Positions 54,307 through 63,019 of a stretch of DNA of 64,000 nt are shown piece after piece. Positions within the stretch are counted from its first letter, which is position 1. Each line of letters starts with the position of its first letter. This DNA is from Pseudonocardia phyllosphaerae (GTDB taxonomy: Bacteria > Actinomycetota > Actinomycetes > Mycobacteriales > Pseudonocardiaceae). The translations under genes were made by a program, and so were the position numbers. The stretch lies in contig NZ_JBKGXS010000001.1 of assembly GCF_046546475.1 (NCBI RefSeq), positions 372,001 to 436,000 of the forward strand, given 5' to 3'. The notes beneath the pieces were generated by a model, which ran no database searches, was not told the origin of the DNA, and saw nothing but the letters and a program-made list of their open reading frames with translations.

Positions 54307-56613
54307 GTGACCACTGTGAACGCACAGACCGCCCCCGGCACCGTGCTGGGGTACCCGAGGATCGGGCCGTTCCGTGAGCTCAAGCGCGCCACCGAGGCGT
54401 TCTGGGCCGGACGCAGCGACGCCACGGCGCTGCGGGAGACCGCGGCTCGCCTGCGCCGGGACACCTGGACCGGGCTGCGCGACGCGGGCCTCGGGCAGGT
54501 GCCGGGTAACACGTTCTCGTTCTACGACCACGTGCTCGACACCGCGCTCGCCGTCGGTGCCGTGCCGAAGCGCTTCGCCGGCATCACCGACCCGCTGGAG
54601 CGGCTGTTCGCGATGGCCCGCGGGCGCGAGGGCGCCCCGGCCTGCGAGATGACCAAGTGGTTCGACACGAACTACCACTACCTGGTGCCCGAGCTGGGCC
54701 CGGACACCCGGCTCGCGCCGACCGACCGCAAGGCGCTGGAGGAGTTCAAGGAGGCGCTGCGCGTCGGCGTCACCACCCGTCCGGTGCTGGTCGGCCCGGT
54801 GACGTTCCTGCTGCTGTCCAAGCCTGCCGAGGACGCGCCGGAGGGCTTCACCCCGCTCGACCTGCTCGGCCCGCTGGTCGAGGTCTACCGCGACCTGCTC
54901 GCCGAGCTGGCCGAGGCCGGCGTCGACTGGGTGCAGCTCGACGAGCCCGCGTTCGCCGCCGACCGGACGCCGGAGGAGATCGCCGCGCTGCGCAAGGCCT
55001 ACGACCGGCTCGCCTCCGCGCAGAGCCGCCCGAAGATCCTGGTCGCGAACTACTTCGGCGAGCTGGGCCCGGCGCTGCCGGTGCTGGCGCGGACCGGTGT
55101 CGAGGGCATCGCGCTCGACCTGGTCGCGGGCCGCTCGGACCTCGACGGCATCGAGGGCGTCGAGGGGCTGGACCGCAAGCTGCTGCTGGCCGGCGTCGTC
55201 GACGGGCGCAACGTCTGGCGCACCGACCTCGACGCCGCGCTGGAGACCGCGCAGCGGCTGCAGGGCGTCGCCGGGCGGGTGGAGGTCTCGACCTCCTGCT
55301 CGCTGCTGCACGTGCCCTACGACCTGTCGGTCGAGACGAACCTGCCCGCCGACGTCGTCGACATGCTGGCGTTCGCACGCCAGAAGGTCGACGAGGTCGT
55401 ACTCCTGGGCCGCGCGCTGGCCGAGGGCCGCGACGCCGTCGCCGAGGAGCTCGACGCCGCCCGGGCGACCCGCGAGCGGGTCGCGGCGGCCAGCCGTCGC
55501 AAGGAGGAGGTGCGGTCCAGGCTCGCCGAGCTGGGCCCGGACCACTACCACCGCAGCGCGGGCGACATCCGGGCCAAGGTCCAGCGCGAGGCGCTCGGCC
55601 TGCCGGAGGTCCCGACGACGACCATCGGCTCGTTCCCGCAGACCGGCGCCATCCGCAAGGACCGGGCCGCGCACCGCAAGGGCGAGATCACCGAGGCCGA
55701 GTACGACGAGCGCATGCGCCAGGAGATCGTCCGGGTCCTGAAGCTGCAGGAGGACATCGGCCTGGACGTGCTGGTGCACGGCGAGCCCGAGCGCAACGAC
55801 ATGGTCCAGTACTTCGCGGAGAACCTCGACGGGTTCGCGACGACCGAGCTGGGCTGGGTGCAGTCCTACGGCTCGCGCTGCGTGCGCCCGCCGATCCTGC
55901 ACTCCGACGTCACGCGGCCGAGCCCGATCACCGTGGACTGGGCGACGTTCGCGCAGTCGCAGTCGGGCAAGCACGTCAAGGGCATGCTGACCGGCCCGGT
56001 GACCATCCTGGCCTGGTCGTTCGTGCGCGACGACCAGCCGCTGGCCGACACCGCGCGGCAGGTCGGCCTGGCCCTGCGCGGCGAGGTCGAGGACCTGGAG
56101 GCCGCCGGGATCACGATCATCCAGATCGACGAGCCCGCCCTGCGCGAGCTGCTGCCGCTGCACGAGCGCGATCGTGCCGCCTACATCGACTGGGCGGTCG
56201 ACTCGTTCCGGATGTGCGCCGGTGACGTCGCGGACTCCACCCAGATCCACACCCACCTCTGCTACTCCGAGTTCGGCGAGGTCGTCGGCGCGATCGACGG
56301 GCTGGACGCCGACGTGACCACCGTCGAGGCGGCGCGGTCGAGGATGGAGGTGCTCGGCGAGCTGGGCCCGGGGGTTCCGCGGGGTCTCGGCCCGGGGATC
56401 TACGACGTCCACTCGCCCGAGGTGCCCGGGGAGGGCGAGCTCGAGGACCAGCTGCGCGCAGCGCTGGCCTTCATCGGCCCGGACCGGCTGTGGGCCAACC
56501 CCGACTGCGGGCTGAAGACGCGTGGTGAGCCGGAGACGGTCGCCGCGCTGGAGAACCTGGTCGCCGCGGCCCGCACGGTGCGGGACGAGGTGTCCGCCAC
56601 GACCACCGGCTGA
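54307..56613 (+). CDS. metE: Cobalamin-independent methionine synthase MetE
   Basis: The 768-residue enzyme transfers a methyl group from methyl-tetrahydropteroyltriglutamate to homocysteine. It has the N-terminal GYPRIGPFRELK, the duplicated barrel and zinc ligands in IHTHLCYSEFGE near residue 646 and NPDCGLKTR near 732. The GTG at 54307 follows GGAGAG and gives the usual length. The riboswitch upstream links its expression to B12 supply. Confidence 0.97.
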   Translation: MTTVNAQTAPGTVLGYPRIGPFRELKRATEAFWAGRSDATALRETAARLRRDTWTGLRDAGLGQVPGNTFSFYDHVLDTALAVGAVPKRFAGITDPLERLFAMARGREGAPACEMTKWFDTNYHYLVPELGPDTRLAPTDRKALEEFKEALRVGVTTRPVLVGPVTFLLLSKPAEDAPEGFTPLDLLGPLVEVYRDLLAELAEAGVDWVQLDEPAFAADRTPEEIAALRKAYDRLASAQSRPKILVANYFGELGPALPVLARTGVEGIALDLVAGRSDLDGIEGVEGLDRKLLLAGVVDGRNVWRTDLDAALETAQRLQGVAGRVEVSTSCSLLHVPYDLSVETNLPADVVDMLAFARQKVDEVVLLGRALAEGRDAVAEELDAARATRERVAAASRRKEEVRSRLAELGPDHYHRSAGDIRAKVQREALGLPEVPTTTIGSFPQTGAIRKDRAAHRKGEITEAEYDERMRQEIVRVLKLQEDIGLDVLVHGEPERNDMVQYFAENLDGFATTELGWVQSYGSRCVRPPILHSDVTRPSPITVDWATFAQSQSGKHVKGMLTGPVTILAWSFVRDDQPLADTARQVGLALRGEVEDLEAAGITIIQIDEPALRELLPLHERDRAAYIDWAVDSFRMCAGDVADSTQIHTHLCYSEFGEVVGAIDGLDADVTTVEAARSRMEVLGELGPGVPRGLGPGIYDVHSPEVPGEGELEDQLRAALAFIGPDRLWANPDCGLKTRGEPETVAALENLVAAARTVRDEVSATTTG

Positions 56614-56625
56614 GCCGGTGTGCTT

Positions 56626-56668
56626 CCGCGGCGCCGGTCTCTTCCGGCCGTCGAGGCCGGTGCCGCGG
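56626..56668 (+). terminator. Hairpin after metE
   Basis: CCGCGGCGCCGG (56626-56637) pairs with CCGGTGCCGCGG (56657-56668) over 12 bp with one G-T wobble, 12 nt after the stop. No T tract follows. Confidence 0.5.
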
Positions 56669-56721
56669 GGGCTTGGTCACGGGCTGTTGTCTGTTCATGT
56701 GGGCAGATGTCACCGTAAGGC

Positions 56722-58239
56722 GTGATCGCACGGTTCGGAGTCGTCCTGGTGGCGGCCGTTCTCCTGCTGGCCGGATGTGGATCGAGCGGTGCGGGCGGTG
56801 GGGCGCCGGACCCCGCGGCGCCGCTGACGGTGGCGCTGCAGTTCCCGCCCCGCGCCGACTACGCCTTCGACGCCGACGACGGCGCCCGCCTGGCGACCCT
56901 CGGCGTCGCCGAGACCCTCACCACCGTCGACGACGCCGCCCGGCCGGCGCCGATGCTCGCCACGTCCTGGCAGCAGCAGGGCAACACCTGGCGGTTCACG
57001 CTGCGCCCCGGTGTGACCTTCCACGACGGCACCCCGCTCACCCCACAGGCCGTGGTCACCGCGCTGAGCTACGTCGCGGGTGTCTCCGCGCCGCCGCGGT
57101 CGGTGCGCGGCATCGGTTTCCGGGTCGCCGCCGACGGGCCGGACGCCGTGAAGATCACGACCAGGGCCCCGGACCCGGTCATGCCGCTGCGGATGTCGAG
57201 CGGGAACCTCGGCATCCTCGCCCCGTCCGCCTATGCAGGCGGGGGCGCGCCGAAGGTGCTCCGCACCGCGACCGGCCCGTACGTGCTCGACTCCACGCAG
57301 GGCACGGCGTCGGCCGAGCTCGTCCGGAACGAGAGCTACTGGGGGCCGAAGGCGGGCGCGGCCCGGGTCACCGTCCGCTACGTCGAGGACCCGCAGGCCC
57401 GCGCACTCGCGATCCAGTCCGGTGACGTGCAGTTCGCCGAGGGTGTCCCGCAGGCCCAGCTCGACCAGGTCCGCTCGGCCGGGGCCCAGGTCGTCGAGTA
57501 CCCGAACGCGCGGACGGTCCCGTTGCAGCTCAACGAGTCCGCGAAACCGTTCGACGACATCCGGGTCCGGCAGGCGGTCACCGCCGCGATCGACCGCCCG
57601 GTGCTGGCGAACCAGGTGCTCGCCGGTGGCGCCGCACCGGCGTCGGACCTGTTCGGGTCCGCCGTGCCGTGGGGCGCGACGACCCCGCCGCCAGGTGCCG
57701 ACGTCGAGCGCGCGAAGCAGCTGCTCGCCGAGGCCGGCTACGGCCCGCAGAACCCGCTGACCGTGCGGCTGTGGACGTTCCCGAACCGCCCGGAGCTGCC
57801 GACGCTGGCCAACGCGGTCCAGGCGATGCTCGGCGCCGCCGGAGTGAAGGTCGAGGTCACCGTCGGCAACTACGAGGCGCAGGAGCCCGAGGTCCTGGCC
57901 GGGCGTTACGACATGTTCCTCAACTCGCGCAGCTACCTGTCCGACTTCCCGGACGCGGCCAGCACGCTGAGCTCGGACTACACCTGCGGCGGCAGCTACG
58001 CGATCGACCAGTACTGCAGCCGGGAGTACGACGCGTTGATCAAGAAGCTGGACGGCACGGTCGACCCGGCGCAGCGGCAGCGGATGTTCACCGAGGCGGC
58101 GGACCTGCTCACCCGAGACGCCGTCGGCGTGATGCTGGTGCACCCGCGCAACACCGCGGTGCTGCGCGGTGCCACCGGGTTCGTCCCGGACCCGCTGCAG
58201 GTCAAGCCGATCCTGCCGCAGCTGACCCCGGTGCGCTGA
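56722..58239 (+). CDS. ABC transporter substrate-binding lipoprotein (family 5)
   Basis: The 505-residue lipoprotein has a signal peptide with lipobox LLLAGCGS and lipidated Cys19. The SBP family 5 fold is visible (GVAETLTTVD near residue 62, WRFTLRPGVTFHDGTPLTPQ near 92, later LLAEAGYGPQNPL). Family 5 proteins bind peptides, nickel chelates or other small ligands outside the membrane. The two permease genes follow closely. The ligand is not evident; nearby siderophore-interacting genes allow an iron or metal-chelate role as one possibility. Confidence 0.9.
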   Translation: MIARFGVVLVAAVLLLAGCGSSGAGGGAPDPAAPLTVALQFPPRADYAFDADDGARLATLGVAETLTTVDDAARPAPMLATSWQQQGNTWRFTLRPGVTFHDGTPLTPQAVVTALSYVAGVSAPPRSVRGIGFRVAADGPDAVKITTRAPDPVMPLRMSSGNLGILAPSAYAGGGAPKVLRTATGPYVLDSTQGTASAELVRNESYWGPKAGAARVTVRYVEDPQARALAIQSGDVQFAEGVPQAQLDQVRSAGAQVVEYPNARTVPLQLNESAKPFDDIRVRQAVTAAIDRPVLANQVLAGGAAPASDLFGSAVPWGATTPPPGADVERAKQLLAEAGYGPQNPLTVRLWTFPNRPELPTLANAVQAMLGAAGVKVEVTVGNYEAQEPEVLAGRYDMFLNSRSYLSDFPDAASTLSSDYTCGGSYAIDQYCSREYDALIKKLDGTVDPAQRQRMFTEAADLLTRDAVGVMLVHPRNTAVLRGATGFVPDPLQVKPILPQLTPVR

Positions 58240-58243
58240 GCCG

Positions 58244-59191
58244 GTGGCGGGCCTCGTGGCGCGCCGGCTGCTGCCGGTGCCGCTGGTGCTGCTGCTCGCC
58301 TCCGTGCCGGTGTTCGCGCTGCCCCGCCTCGTCGGCGTCGACCCGGCGCGGGCGGTGCTGCGCGCCCGGATCGCCGAGGCGGTGCCGGACCCGGTGACCG
58401 AGGCCCGCATCCGCGCCGACTACGGCCTGGACCGGCCGTGGGCCGAGCAGTACCTGCGCTGGCTGGGCGCGCTGCTGCGCGGCGACCTCGGCTACGGCTA
58501 CCTCTCCCGCACCCCGGTCGCCGAACAGGTCGGCGACGCCGCGGCGGTGTCCGGGCTGCTCACGGTGCTCGCGCTGGCGCTCGCCGCGGCCGTCGGCGTC
58601 CCGGCCGGGGTGTACGCGGCGCGGCGACCGGACGGTCCGCTGGACCGGGTGCTGACGGCAGGAACCGTCGGCGGGGTCGCGGTGCCGGAGTTCGTGCTGG
58701 CCCCGTGCCTGGTGCTGCTGTTCGCCGTCGAGCTCGGGGTGCTGCCTGCGATCGGCTGGGGCGACGCCCGGCACGTCGTGCTGCCGGTGCTGACCCTGGC
58801 CGCGTACCCGTCGGCGCTGGCCGCGCAGCTGGTGCGGGCGGAGACCGCCGCGGTGCTCGGGCGCCCGCACGTCGCCGTCGCCCGGTCGAAGGGGATCGGC
58901 GCGCACGCCGTGCTGTGGCGGCACGGCGCTCGGCTCGCGACGACGTCGGTGACCGCGCTGGCCGGGCTCTTCGTGGCCGGGCTGCTGGGTGGCTCGGTCG
59001 TGGTCGAGGTGGTGTTCGGGATCCCCGGGCTGGGGCGGCTGCTGCACGCCTCGGTGCTGGCCCAGGACCTGCCGGTGCTGCAGGCCGGGACGATGCTCGT
59101 CGTCGCCGTGGCGGTGACGGCCGGGGTGCTCGTCGAGCTGGCGGCGCTGGCCGCCGATCCGGTGCTGCGGTCCGGGCCGGGTGTCCGGTGA
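58244..59191 (+). CDS. ABC transporter permease, DppB-like
   Basis: The 315-residue permease has about six helices. The DppB-type assembly motif is EAVLGRPHV-like: AETAAVLGRPHVAVARSKGI near residue 203. Other family parts are DYGLDRPWAEQYLRWLGALL near residue 62 and VVEVVFGIPGLGRLLH near residue 252. The GTG start lies 4 nt after the binding-protein stop and its stop overlaps the next permease by 4 nt. It forms the membrane channel of the importer with the following protein. Confidence 0.92.
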   Translation: MAGLVARRLLPVPLVLLLASVPVFALPRLVGVDPARAVLRARIAEAVPDPVTEARIRADYGLDRPWAEQYLRWLGALLRGDLGYGYLSRTPVAEQVGDAAAVSGLLTVLALALAAAVGVPAGVYAARRPDGPLDRVLTAGTVGGVAVPEFVLAPCLVLLFAVELGVLPAIGWGDARHVVLPVLTLAAYPSALAAQLVRAETAAVLGRPHVAVARSKGIGAHAVLWRHGARLATTSVTALAGLFVAGLLGGSVVVEVVFGIPGLGRLLHASVLAQDLPVLQAGTMLVVAVAVTAGVLVELAALAADPVLRSGPGVR

Positions 59192-60003
59192 GTGCGACGA
59201 GTCCGGTGAACGCGACGGCGACGGCGCGGCGCCCCCGCCGGCGGGTTCCGGTCGCCGTCACCGCGGTGGTGTTGCCGGTGCTGCTGCTCGGGCCGCTCCT
59301 GCTGCCCGACCCGGACGCCGTCGACTTCGGCGCGCTGCTCGCCGGGCCGTCGGCGGCGCACCCGCTGGGCACCGACCAGCTCGGCCGGGACCTGCTCGCC
59401 CGGCTGGTCGACGGCGGGCGGCTGACGATCGGGCTGAGCGCGGTGACCGTGCTGCTCACCGGGCTGTTCGGCGTGCTGGTCGGGCTGGTGGCGGCCGCCG
59501 CGGGCGCTGCCGGACGGGTGGTGATGCGGTTCGTCGACGTCCTCGCCGCGCTGCCGGTGGTGCTGTTCGGGCTGCTCACCGCGGTCGCGCTCGGCCCGGG
59601 GGTGCTGTCGCTGGTACTGGCGGTCGGGTTGATCGGGTGGACGCCGTTCGCCCGGCAGGCCTACGCGCTGGCGGTCACCGAGTCGGTCCGTGACTACGTC
59701 GGCGCGGCCGTCGCGCTCGGTGCGGGGCCGGTGCGGGTGCTGGCGCTGCACGTGGGGCGCAACGTGGTCCCGCCGCTGCTCGCGCACGCCGCGGTGCGTT
59801 TCGCCGGGACGCTGCTGACGGTGTCCGGGCTGTCGTTCCTCGGGCTGGGGGTGCAGCCGCCGACGCCGGAGTGGGGCGCGATGGTGGCCGAGGGCCGCGA
59901 GTACCTGTTCGCGGCGCCCCGGGTGGTGCTGGTGCCCTCGATCGCCGTCGTCCTGACGGCCGGTGCGGTGCTGTGGTGGGGGCGGCGTGCGGACCAGCGA
60001 TGA
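59188..60003 (+). CDS. ABC transporter permease, DppC-like
   Basis: The 271-residue permease shows the DppC features HPLGTDQLGRDLLARLVDGG near residue 52 and YVGAAVALGAGPVRVLALHV near residue 170, with about five to six helices. The GTG overlaps the DppB stop. No ATP-binding gene follows, which is unusual, since such operons normally end with one or two ATPases; the next gene is of another kind and starts 74 bp later. Confidence 0.92.
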   Translation: MSATSPVNATATARRPRRRVPVAVTAVVLPVLLLGPLLLPDPDAVDFGALLAGPSAAHPLGTDQLGRDLLARLVDGGRLTIGLSAVTVLLTGLFGVLVGLVAAAAGAAGRVVMRFVDVLAALPVVLFGLLTAVALGPGVLSLVLAVGLIGWTPFARQAYALAVTESVRDYVGAAVALGAGPVRVLALHVGRNVVPPLLAHAAVRFAGTLLTVSGLSFLGLGVQPPTPEWGAMVAEGREYLFAAPRVVLVPSIAVVLTAGAVLWWGRRADQR

Positions 60004-60076
60004 TCGCCGCCGACCGGAGCGTGCGAGAGGTCGTGGAGGGTGTCGGCCGTCCGGCCGGAGAGGCAGGGTGGGGACC

Positions 60077-61192
60077 GTGGAGACCGACGTGACCGAGACA
60101 CCGGCGGGGTACCTGGCCGACCCCGACGCCGGCTGGAGCATGGGCGCGCCCGGCGCGATCGCGGAATTCGTCCGGCTGCCCGGCGAGCCGGTCCAGGCGA
60201 CTGCGGACACGGTGGTGACCGCGCGCGGCGGCATCCGGTTCGACCCGCCACCGGGCACCCGGCCGGTCGCCTACCGCACCCCGGTCGGCCCGGGCGACCA
60301 CTGGAACCACGCCGTCGCGTTCTGCCTGCCCGGCGCCGAGGCCCGGCGCGCGGGCCGCACCGTCGTCACCGTGCTGGGCCCGGACCACGACGCGCTGCGT
60401 GCGGCCGACCGCGACGCCGTCCTGGTCGACCTGGGGCTCGGCACCCCGACCGTCGACGCCTGCGTGCGCACCGCCGACCCGGACCTGCTGGCCGCGCTGC
60501 GGGCCGCCGAGGGCGCCCCGATGGACGGCGCACTCGCCGGGACGCTGGTCGCCGCCGGACCGCACCGGGTGTTCACCACCGCCGTCGGCCGGGTCGAGGT
60601 CTACGCCGCCATCCCACCGCCGGAGGGCCGTTCGCCGGACGGGCCGCACACCCACCTGCTGCCCGCGATCCTCAAGTCCGGCCGGACGCACGCGGCCACC
60701 GTGCCCGTCCCGGACGGGGTCCTGCCGTGCGCGCACCTGTACCCGCCGCATCCGCTCACCGACACGACCGGCCGGCGGATCCCGTTCGACGCCGGACGCC
60801 TCGCCGCGTTCGACCGGCTTCTGGAGCAGTGGGGCGACGCGGACCAGCAGGCGGTCACCGAGGCGGTCACCGCGGCCGTCCGCGCAGGTCGGGGGCCCGA
60901 CGGGGCACCGGTCGGCGACGGACAGCCGCGTTCCGCGGAACGCGGCCGGGGCGCCGGGGACGTCGCGGCGGGATCGCCGGAGCGTTCCGCGGAACGCGGT
61001 GCCGGTGGTCCGGGTCGTCCCGCGGAACGCCCGCCGCGCCCGTCGGACCCGCCCGGCCGCGCCGCGCAGGCCGTCGCGCTGCGGGTGCTCGCCCACCTCG
61101 GTGCCGACCCGGCCGTGCTCGCCGCCTGGCGCGGCCGCGCCGCCCCGGAACCCGAGCTGCTCGACCCCGACGGCGACCGCAACGCCGGGTAG
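60077..61192 (+). CDS. Conserved protein of unknown function, interrupted by palindromic repeats
   Basis: The 371-residue protein starts with GTG 60077 behind GGTGGGGA. I do not recognise the family with confidence. The first 270 residues look folded and globular, with HWNHAVAFCLPG near residue 76 and PHTHLLPAILKSGRTHAATV near residue 194; the several histidines may bind metal. No signal peptide or membrane helix is present. Residues 275-325 are a linker in which RSAERG occurs twice, encoded by two copies of the genome palindrome, with a degenerate third copy encoding RPAERP. A helical end (VALRVLAHLGADPAVLAAW) follows. It lies between an importer and siderophore-related genes. Confidence 0.7.
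   Translation: METDVTETPAGYLADPDAGWSMGAPGAIAEFVRLPGEPVQATADTVVTARGGIRFDPPPGTRPVAYRTPVGPGDHWNHAVAFCLPGAEARRAGRTVVTVLGPDHDALRAADRDAVLVDLGLGTPTVDACVRTADPDLLAALRAAEGAPMDGALAGTLVAAGPHRVFTTAVGRVEVYAAIPPPEGRSPDGPHTHLLPAILKSGRTHAATVPVPDGVLPCAHLYPPHPLTDTTGRRIPFDAGRLAAFDRLLEQWGDADQQAVTEAVTAAVRAGRGPDGAPVGDGQPRSAERGRGAGDVAAGSPERSAERGAGGPGRPAERPPRPSDPPGRAAQAVALRVLAHLGADPAVLAAWRGRAAPEPELLDPDGDRNAG
60926..60945. repeat. Palindromic repeat, copy 7 (inside a gene)
   Basis: A perfect 20-bp palindrome around CGTTCCGCGGAACG, in frame inside the coding sequence at 60077, where it encodes part of RSAERG. Confidence 0.85.
60983..60996. repeat. Palindromic repeat, copy 8 (inside a gene)
   Basis: An exact CGTTCCGCGGAACG core 54 bp after copy 7 and in the same reading frame, encoding a second RSAERG. 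A one-mismatch copy follows at 61016-61029. Confidence 0.85.
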
Positions 61193-61252
61193 ATCACCGG
61201 TTGTGGAGCGATCCGGCCGCTGAGCGTGCGATCCGCTCCACAACCGGTGATC
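61192..61252. terminator. Long inverted repeat between convergent genes
   Basis: GATCACCGGTTGTGGAGCG (61192-61210) is perfectly complementary to 61234-61252, a 19-bp stem with a 23-nt loop, and pairing resumes outside after a 2-nt bulge. It begins at the stop of the upstream gene and ends 11 bp before the TetR stop, so it probably ends both transcripts. Confidence 0.7.
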
Positions 61253-61262
61253 ACCCCGGCGT

Positions 61263-61937
61263 TCACCCGATGCCGGCGTAGCCCTCGGCGCCCCGGTCCC
61301 GCCGGAGCTCGACGCCGTCGAGCAGCAGGGCGACCTTGTCCAGCACGTGCCCGCGCGGGTCGGCCATCAGGGCGTGCAGCTCCCCGCGCACCGGCTCGGC
61401 GACGGTGTCCAGGTAGGACCGTGCGCTGTCGGACAGGTCGCCGGGCCCGCCGCCCGGGCCGCACACCCAGCGGGTCTGCACCGCCCCGTCGGCGACGACG
61501 TCGAGCACTGCGTCGGCGACCCGCACCGACGCCGTCGGGCCGAAACCGGCCGCGCGCAGTGTCGTGACGACCTGCCGCAGCCGGTCCCCGGCGACCGCGG
61601 CGAGGTCCGCGCCGACGTCGGTGAGCAGGCTGCCGTAGCGCAGCAGCAGGTCGTAGGCCAGCTCCGCCTCGGCCTCCAGGAATGGCCGCCAGCCGCGGGC
61701 CGCGCCGGGCAGCGGGACGTCGGCGAACACCCGGGCGGCCGCTGCGGAGGCGATCTCCTCCAGCCCGCCGACGTAGCGGTAGAGCGTGCCAGGGGCGACG
61801 CCGAGCCGGGCCGCCACCGCGCCCACCGACAGCCGTTCGACGCCGATCTCGACCGCCGCGTCGACGATCTCGTCGCGCGTCAGGCGGGGCTTGGGGCCCG
61901 GCCGGTTCCCCGGCCGCGTCCCGGACGGGCCGGTCAT
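61263..61937 (-). CDS. TetR-family transcriptional regulator
   Basis: The 224-residue protein has an N-terminal TetR helix-turn-helix (RDEIVDAAVEIGVERLSVGA, then VAARLGVAPGTLYRYVGG) and a helical ligand domain. I chose ATG 61937, since the first residues (TGPSGTRPGNRPGPKPRLTR) are typical; longer frames would cover the divergent promoter. It is divergent from the first siderophore-interacting protein gene, its probable target. The ligand is unknown. Confidence 0.88.
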   Translation of the reverse strand: MTGPSGTRPGNRPGPKPRLTRDEIVDAAVEIGVERLSVGAVAARLGVAPGTLYRYVGGLEEIASAAAARVFADVPLPGAARGWRPFLEAEAELAYDLLLRYGSLLTDVGADLAAVAGDRLRQVVTTLRAAGFGPTASVRVADAVLDVVADGAVQTRWVCGPGGGPGDLSDSARSYLDTVAEPVRGELHALMADPRGHVLDKVALLLDGVELRRDRGAEGYAGIG

Positions 61938-61982
61938 CCGGCGAAGCGTACGGAACAATGATTGCAAATGATGTTCAGAGAT

Positions 61983-61997
61983 CGGTAAGGTCACCCT
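61983..61997. promoter_or_regulatory. IdeR/DmdR-like iron box upstream of first SIP gene
   Basis: CGGTAAGGTCACCCT matches the iron-box core AGGTTAGGCTAACCT at 10 of 15 positions, 11 if A/T is allowed at the fifth. It lies 29 bp before the start of a siderophore-interacting protein gene. A weak match on its own; the neighbouring gene and a second site at 62925 support it. Confidence 0.4.
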
Positions 61998-62025
61998 CAG
62001 TGCCGGCGCCGCCCGAGGAGGTCCC

Positions 62026-62907
62026 GTGACCCAGCCCCTGCCTCCGTACGTGCTCGGCCGGGTGACCGGCGCCGAGCCCGTCACGCCGCTGATGCGGCGC
62101 ATCACCCTCGAGGCCGACGACTGGTGCGGCGCCGTCCCGGTCGCCCCGGACCAGCAGGTCAAGCTGTTCTTCGCCCGCGACGGCGGCGTCCCCGAGGTCC
62201 CCGGCGCGCCGGAGGACGGCAGCGGGGTGGCCGGCTGGTACGCCCGCTACCTGGCCGTTCCCGAGGACGTCCGGCCGTGGATGCGCTCGTACACGGTGCG
62301 TCATCTCGACCCGGACGAGGGCGTCATGGTGATCGACTTCGTGCTGCACGGCGGTGGCCACGGCGCCGCGGGCGACCCCGGCGGAGGCCACGGTCCGGCG
62401 AGTCACTGGGCCGAGTCGGCCGGGCTGGGCGACGTGGTCGGCGTGCTCGGACCCGCGATCGCCACGTACCGCACCCCGTCCGGTGAGCCGGTACGGCTGC
62501 TGGTCGGCGACGAGACCGCGTTGCCCGCGATCGGCGCCATCGTCGAGCAGCTGCCGGCGGGGACCCGCGCGGTCGTCGTCGCCGAGGTGGCCGGGCCCGC
62601 GGAGGAGCAGGTCTGGGGGTCGGAGGCGGAGCAGGAGCTGCACTGGGTGCACCGCGGCACCGGCCTCTCGCTGCCGGAGGCCGTCCGTACCCTCGCGCTG
62701 CCCGACGAGCCGGTCTTCGCCTGGGTCGCGGGCGAGGCGTCCGACGTGCGCGCGGTGCGCCGCCACCTCGTCGGCGAGCGCGGGCTGGCGAAGCAGTCGG
62801 TGTCGTTCACCGGGTACTGGCGCCGGGACATGACCCAGGACGACGCTCCGACCGAGCAGGACATGGCCGACGCCGCCGAGCAGATGGCGGCCGCGGGTCA
62901 GGGCTGA
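62026..62907 (+). CDS. Siderophore-interacting protein (FAD-linked ferric reductase family)
   Basis: The 293-residue protein has the SIP layout: an FAD-binding beta-barrel with MRSYTVRHLDPDEGVMVIDF near residue 86 and a C-terminal reductase-like domain (LLVGDETALPAIGAIVEQL near residue 157, then FAWVAGEASDVRAVRRHL near 227). SIPs release iron from imported ferric siderophores by reduction. A Gly/His-rich insertion near residues 110-125 is unusual. It starts with GTG 62026 after GAGGAGG. A TetR regulator is divergent and a second SIP follows. Confidence 0.93.
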   Translation: MTQPLPPYVLGRVTGAEPVTPLMRRITLEADDWCGAVPVAPDQQVKLFFARDGGVPEVPGAPEDGSGVAGWYARYLAVPEDVRPWMRSYTVRHLDPDEGVMVIDFVLHGGGHGAAGDPGGGHGPASHWAESAGLGDVVGVLGPAIATYRTPSGEPVRLLVGDETALPAIGAIVEQLPAGTRAVVVAEVAGPAEEQVWGSEAEQELHWVHRGTGLSLPEAVRTLALPDEPVFAWVAGEASDVRAVRRHLVGERGLAKQSVSFTGYWRRDMTQDDAPTEQDMADAAEQMAAAGQG

Positions 62908-62918
62908 CGAGCACGGTA

Positions 62919-62947
62919 TTGCTCGGGTAGGCCTCGCCTCATAGATT
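62919..62947 (+). promoter_or_regulatory. Promoter of second SIP gene
   Basis: TTGCTC (62919-62924), a 17-nt spacer and TAGATT (62942-62947) form a good promoter. The spacer is almost entirely filled by the iron-box-like sequence at 62925-62939, where a bound repressor would block polymerase. Confidence 0.6.
62925..62939. promoter_or_regulatory. IdeR/DmdR-like iron box in the second SIP promoter
   Basis: GGGTAGGCCTCGCCT matches the iron-box core at 11 of 15 positions when A/T and G/C are allowed where the consensus does. It lies exactly between the -35 and -10 hexamers. Confidence 0.5.
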
Positions 62948-63019
62948 CGCCCTGGTGCGTGAGATGCGAGGATCGGTCTCGTTCGGCCGGTTCGAGAAGA
63001 TTTTCGGCAAGGGGAACTG

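Noticed and set aside
56673..57425. A 250-codon plus-strand frame overlapping the start of the binding-protein gene
   Set aside because: It is an out-of-frame shadow of the lipoprotein gene at 56722, which has a clear lipobox and family 5 motifs.
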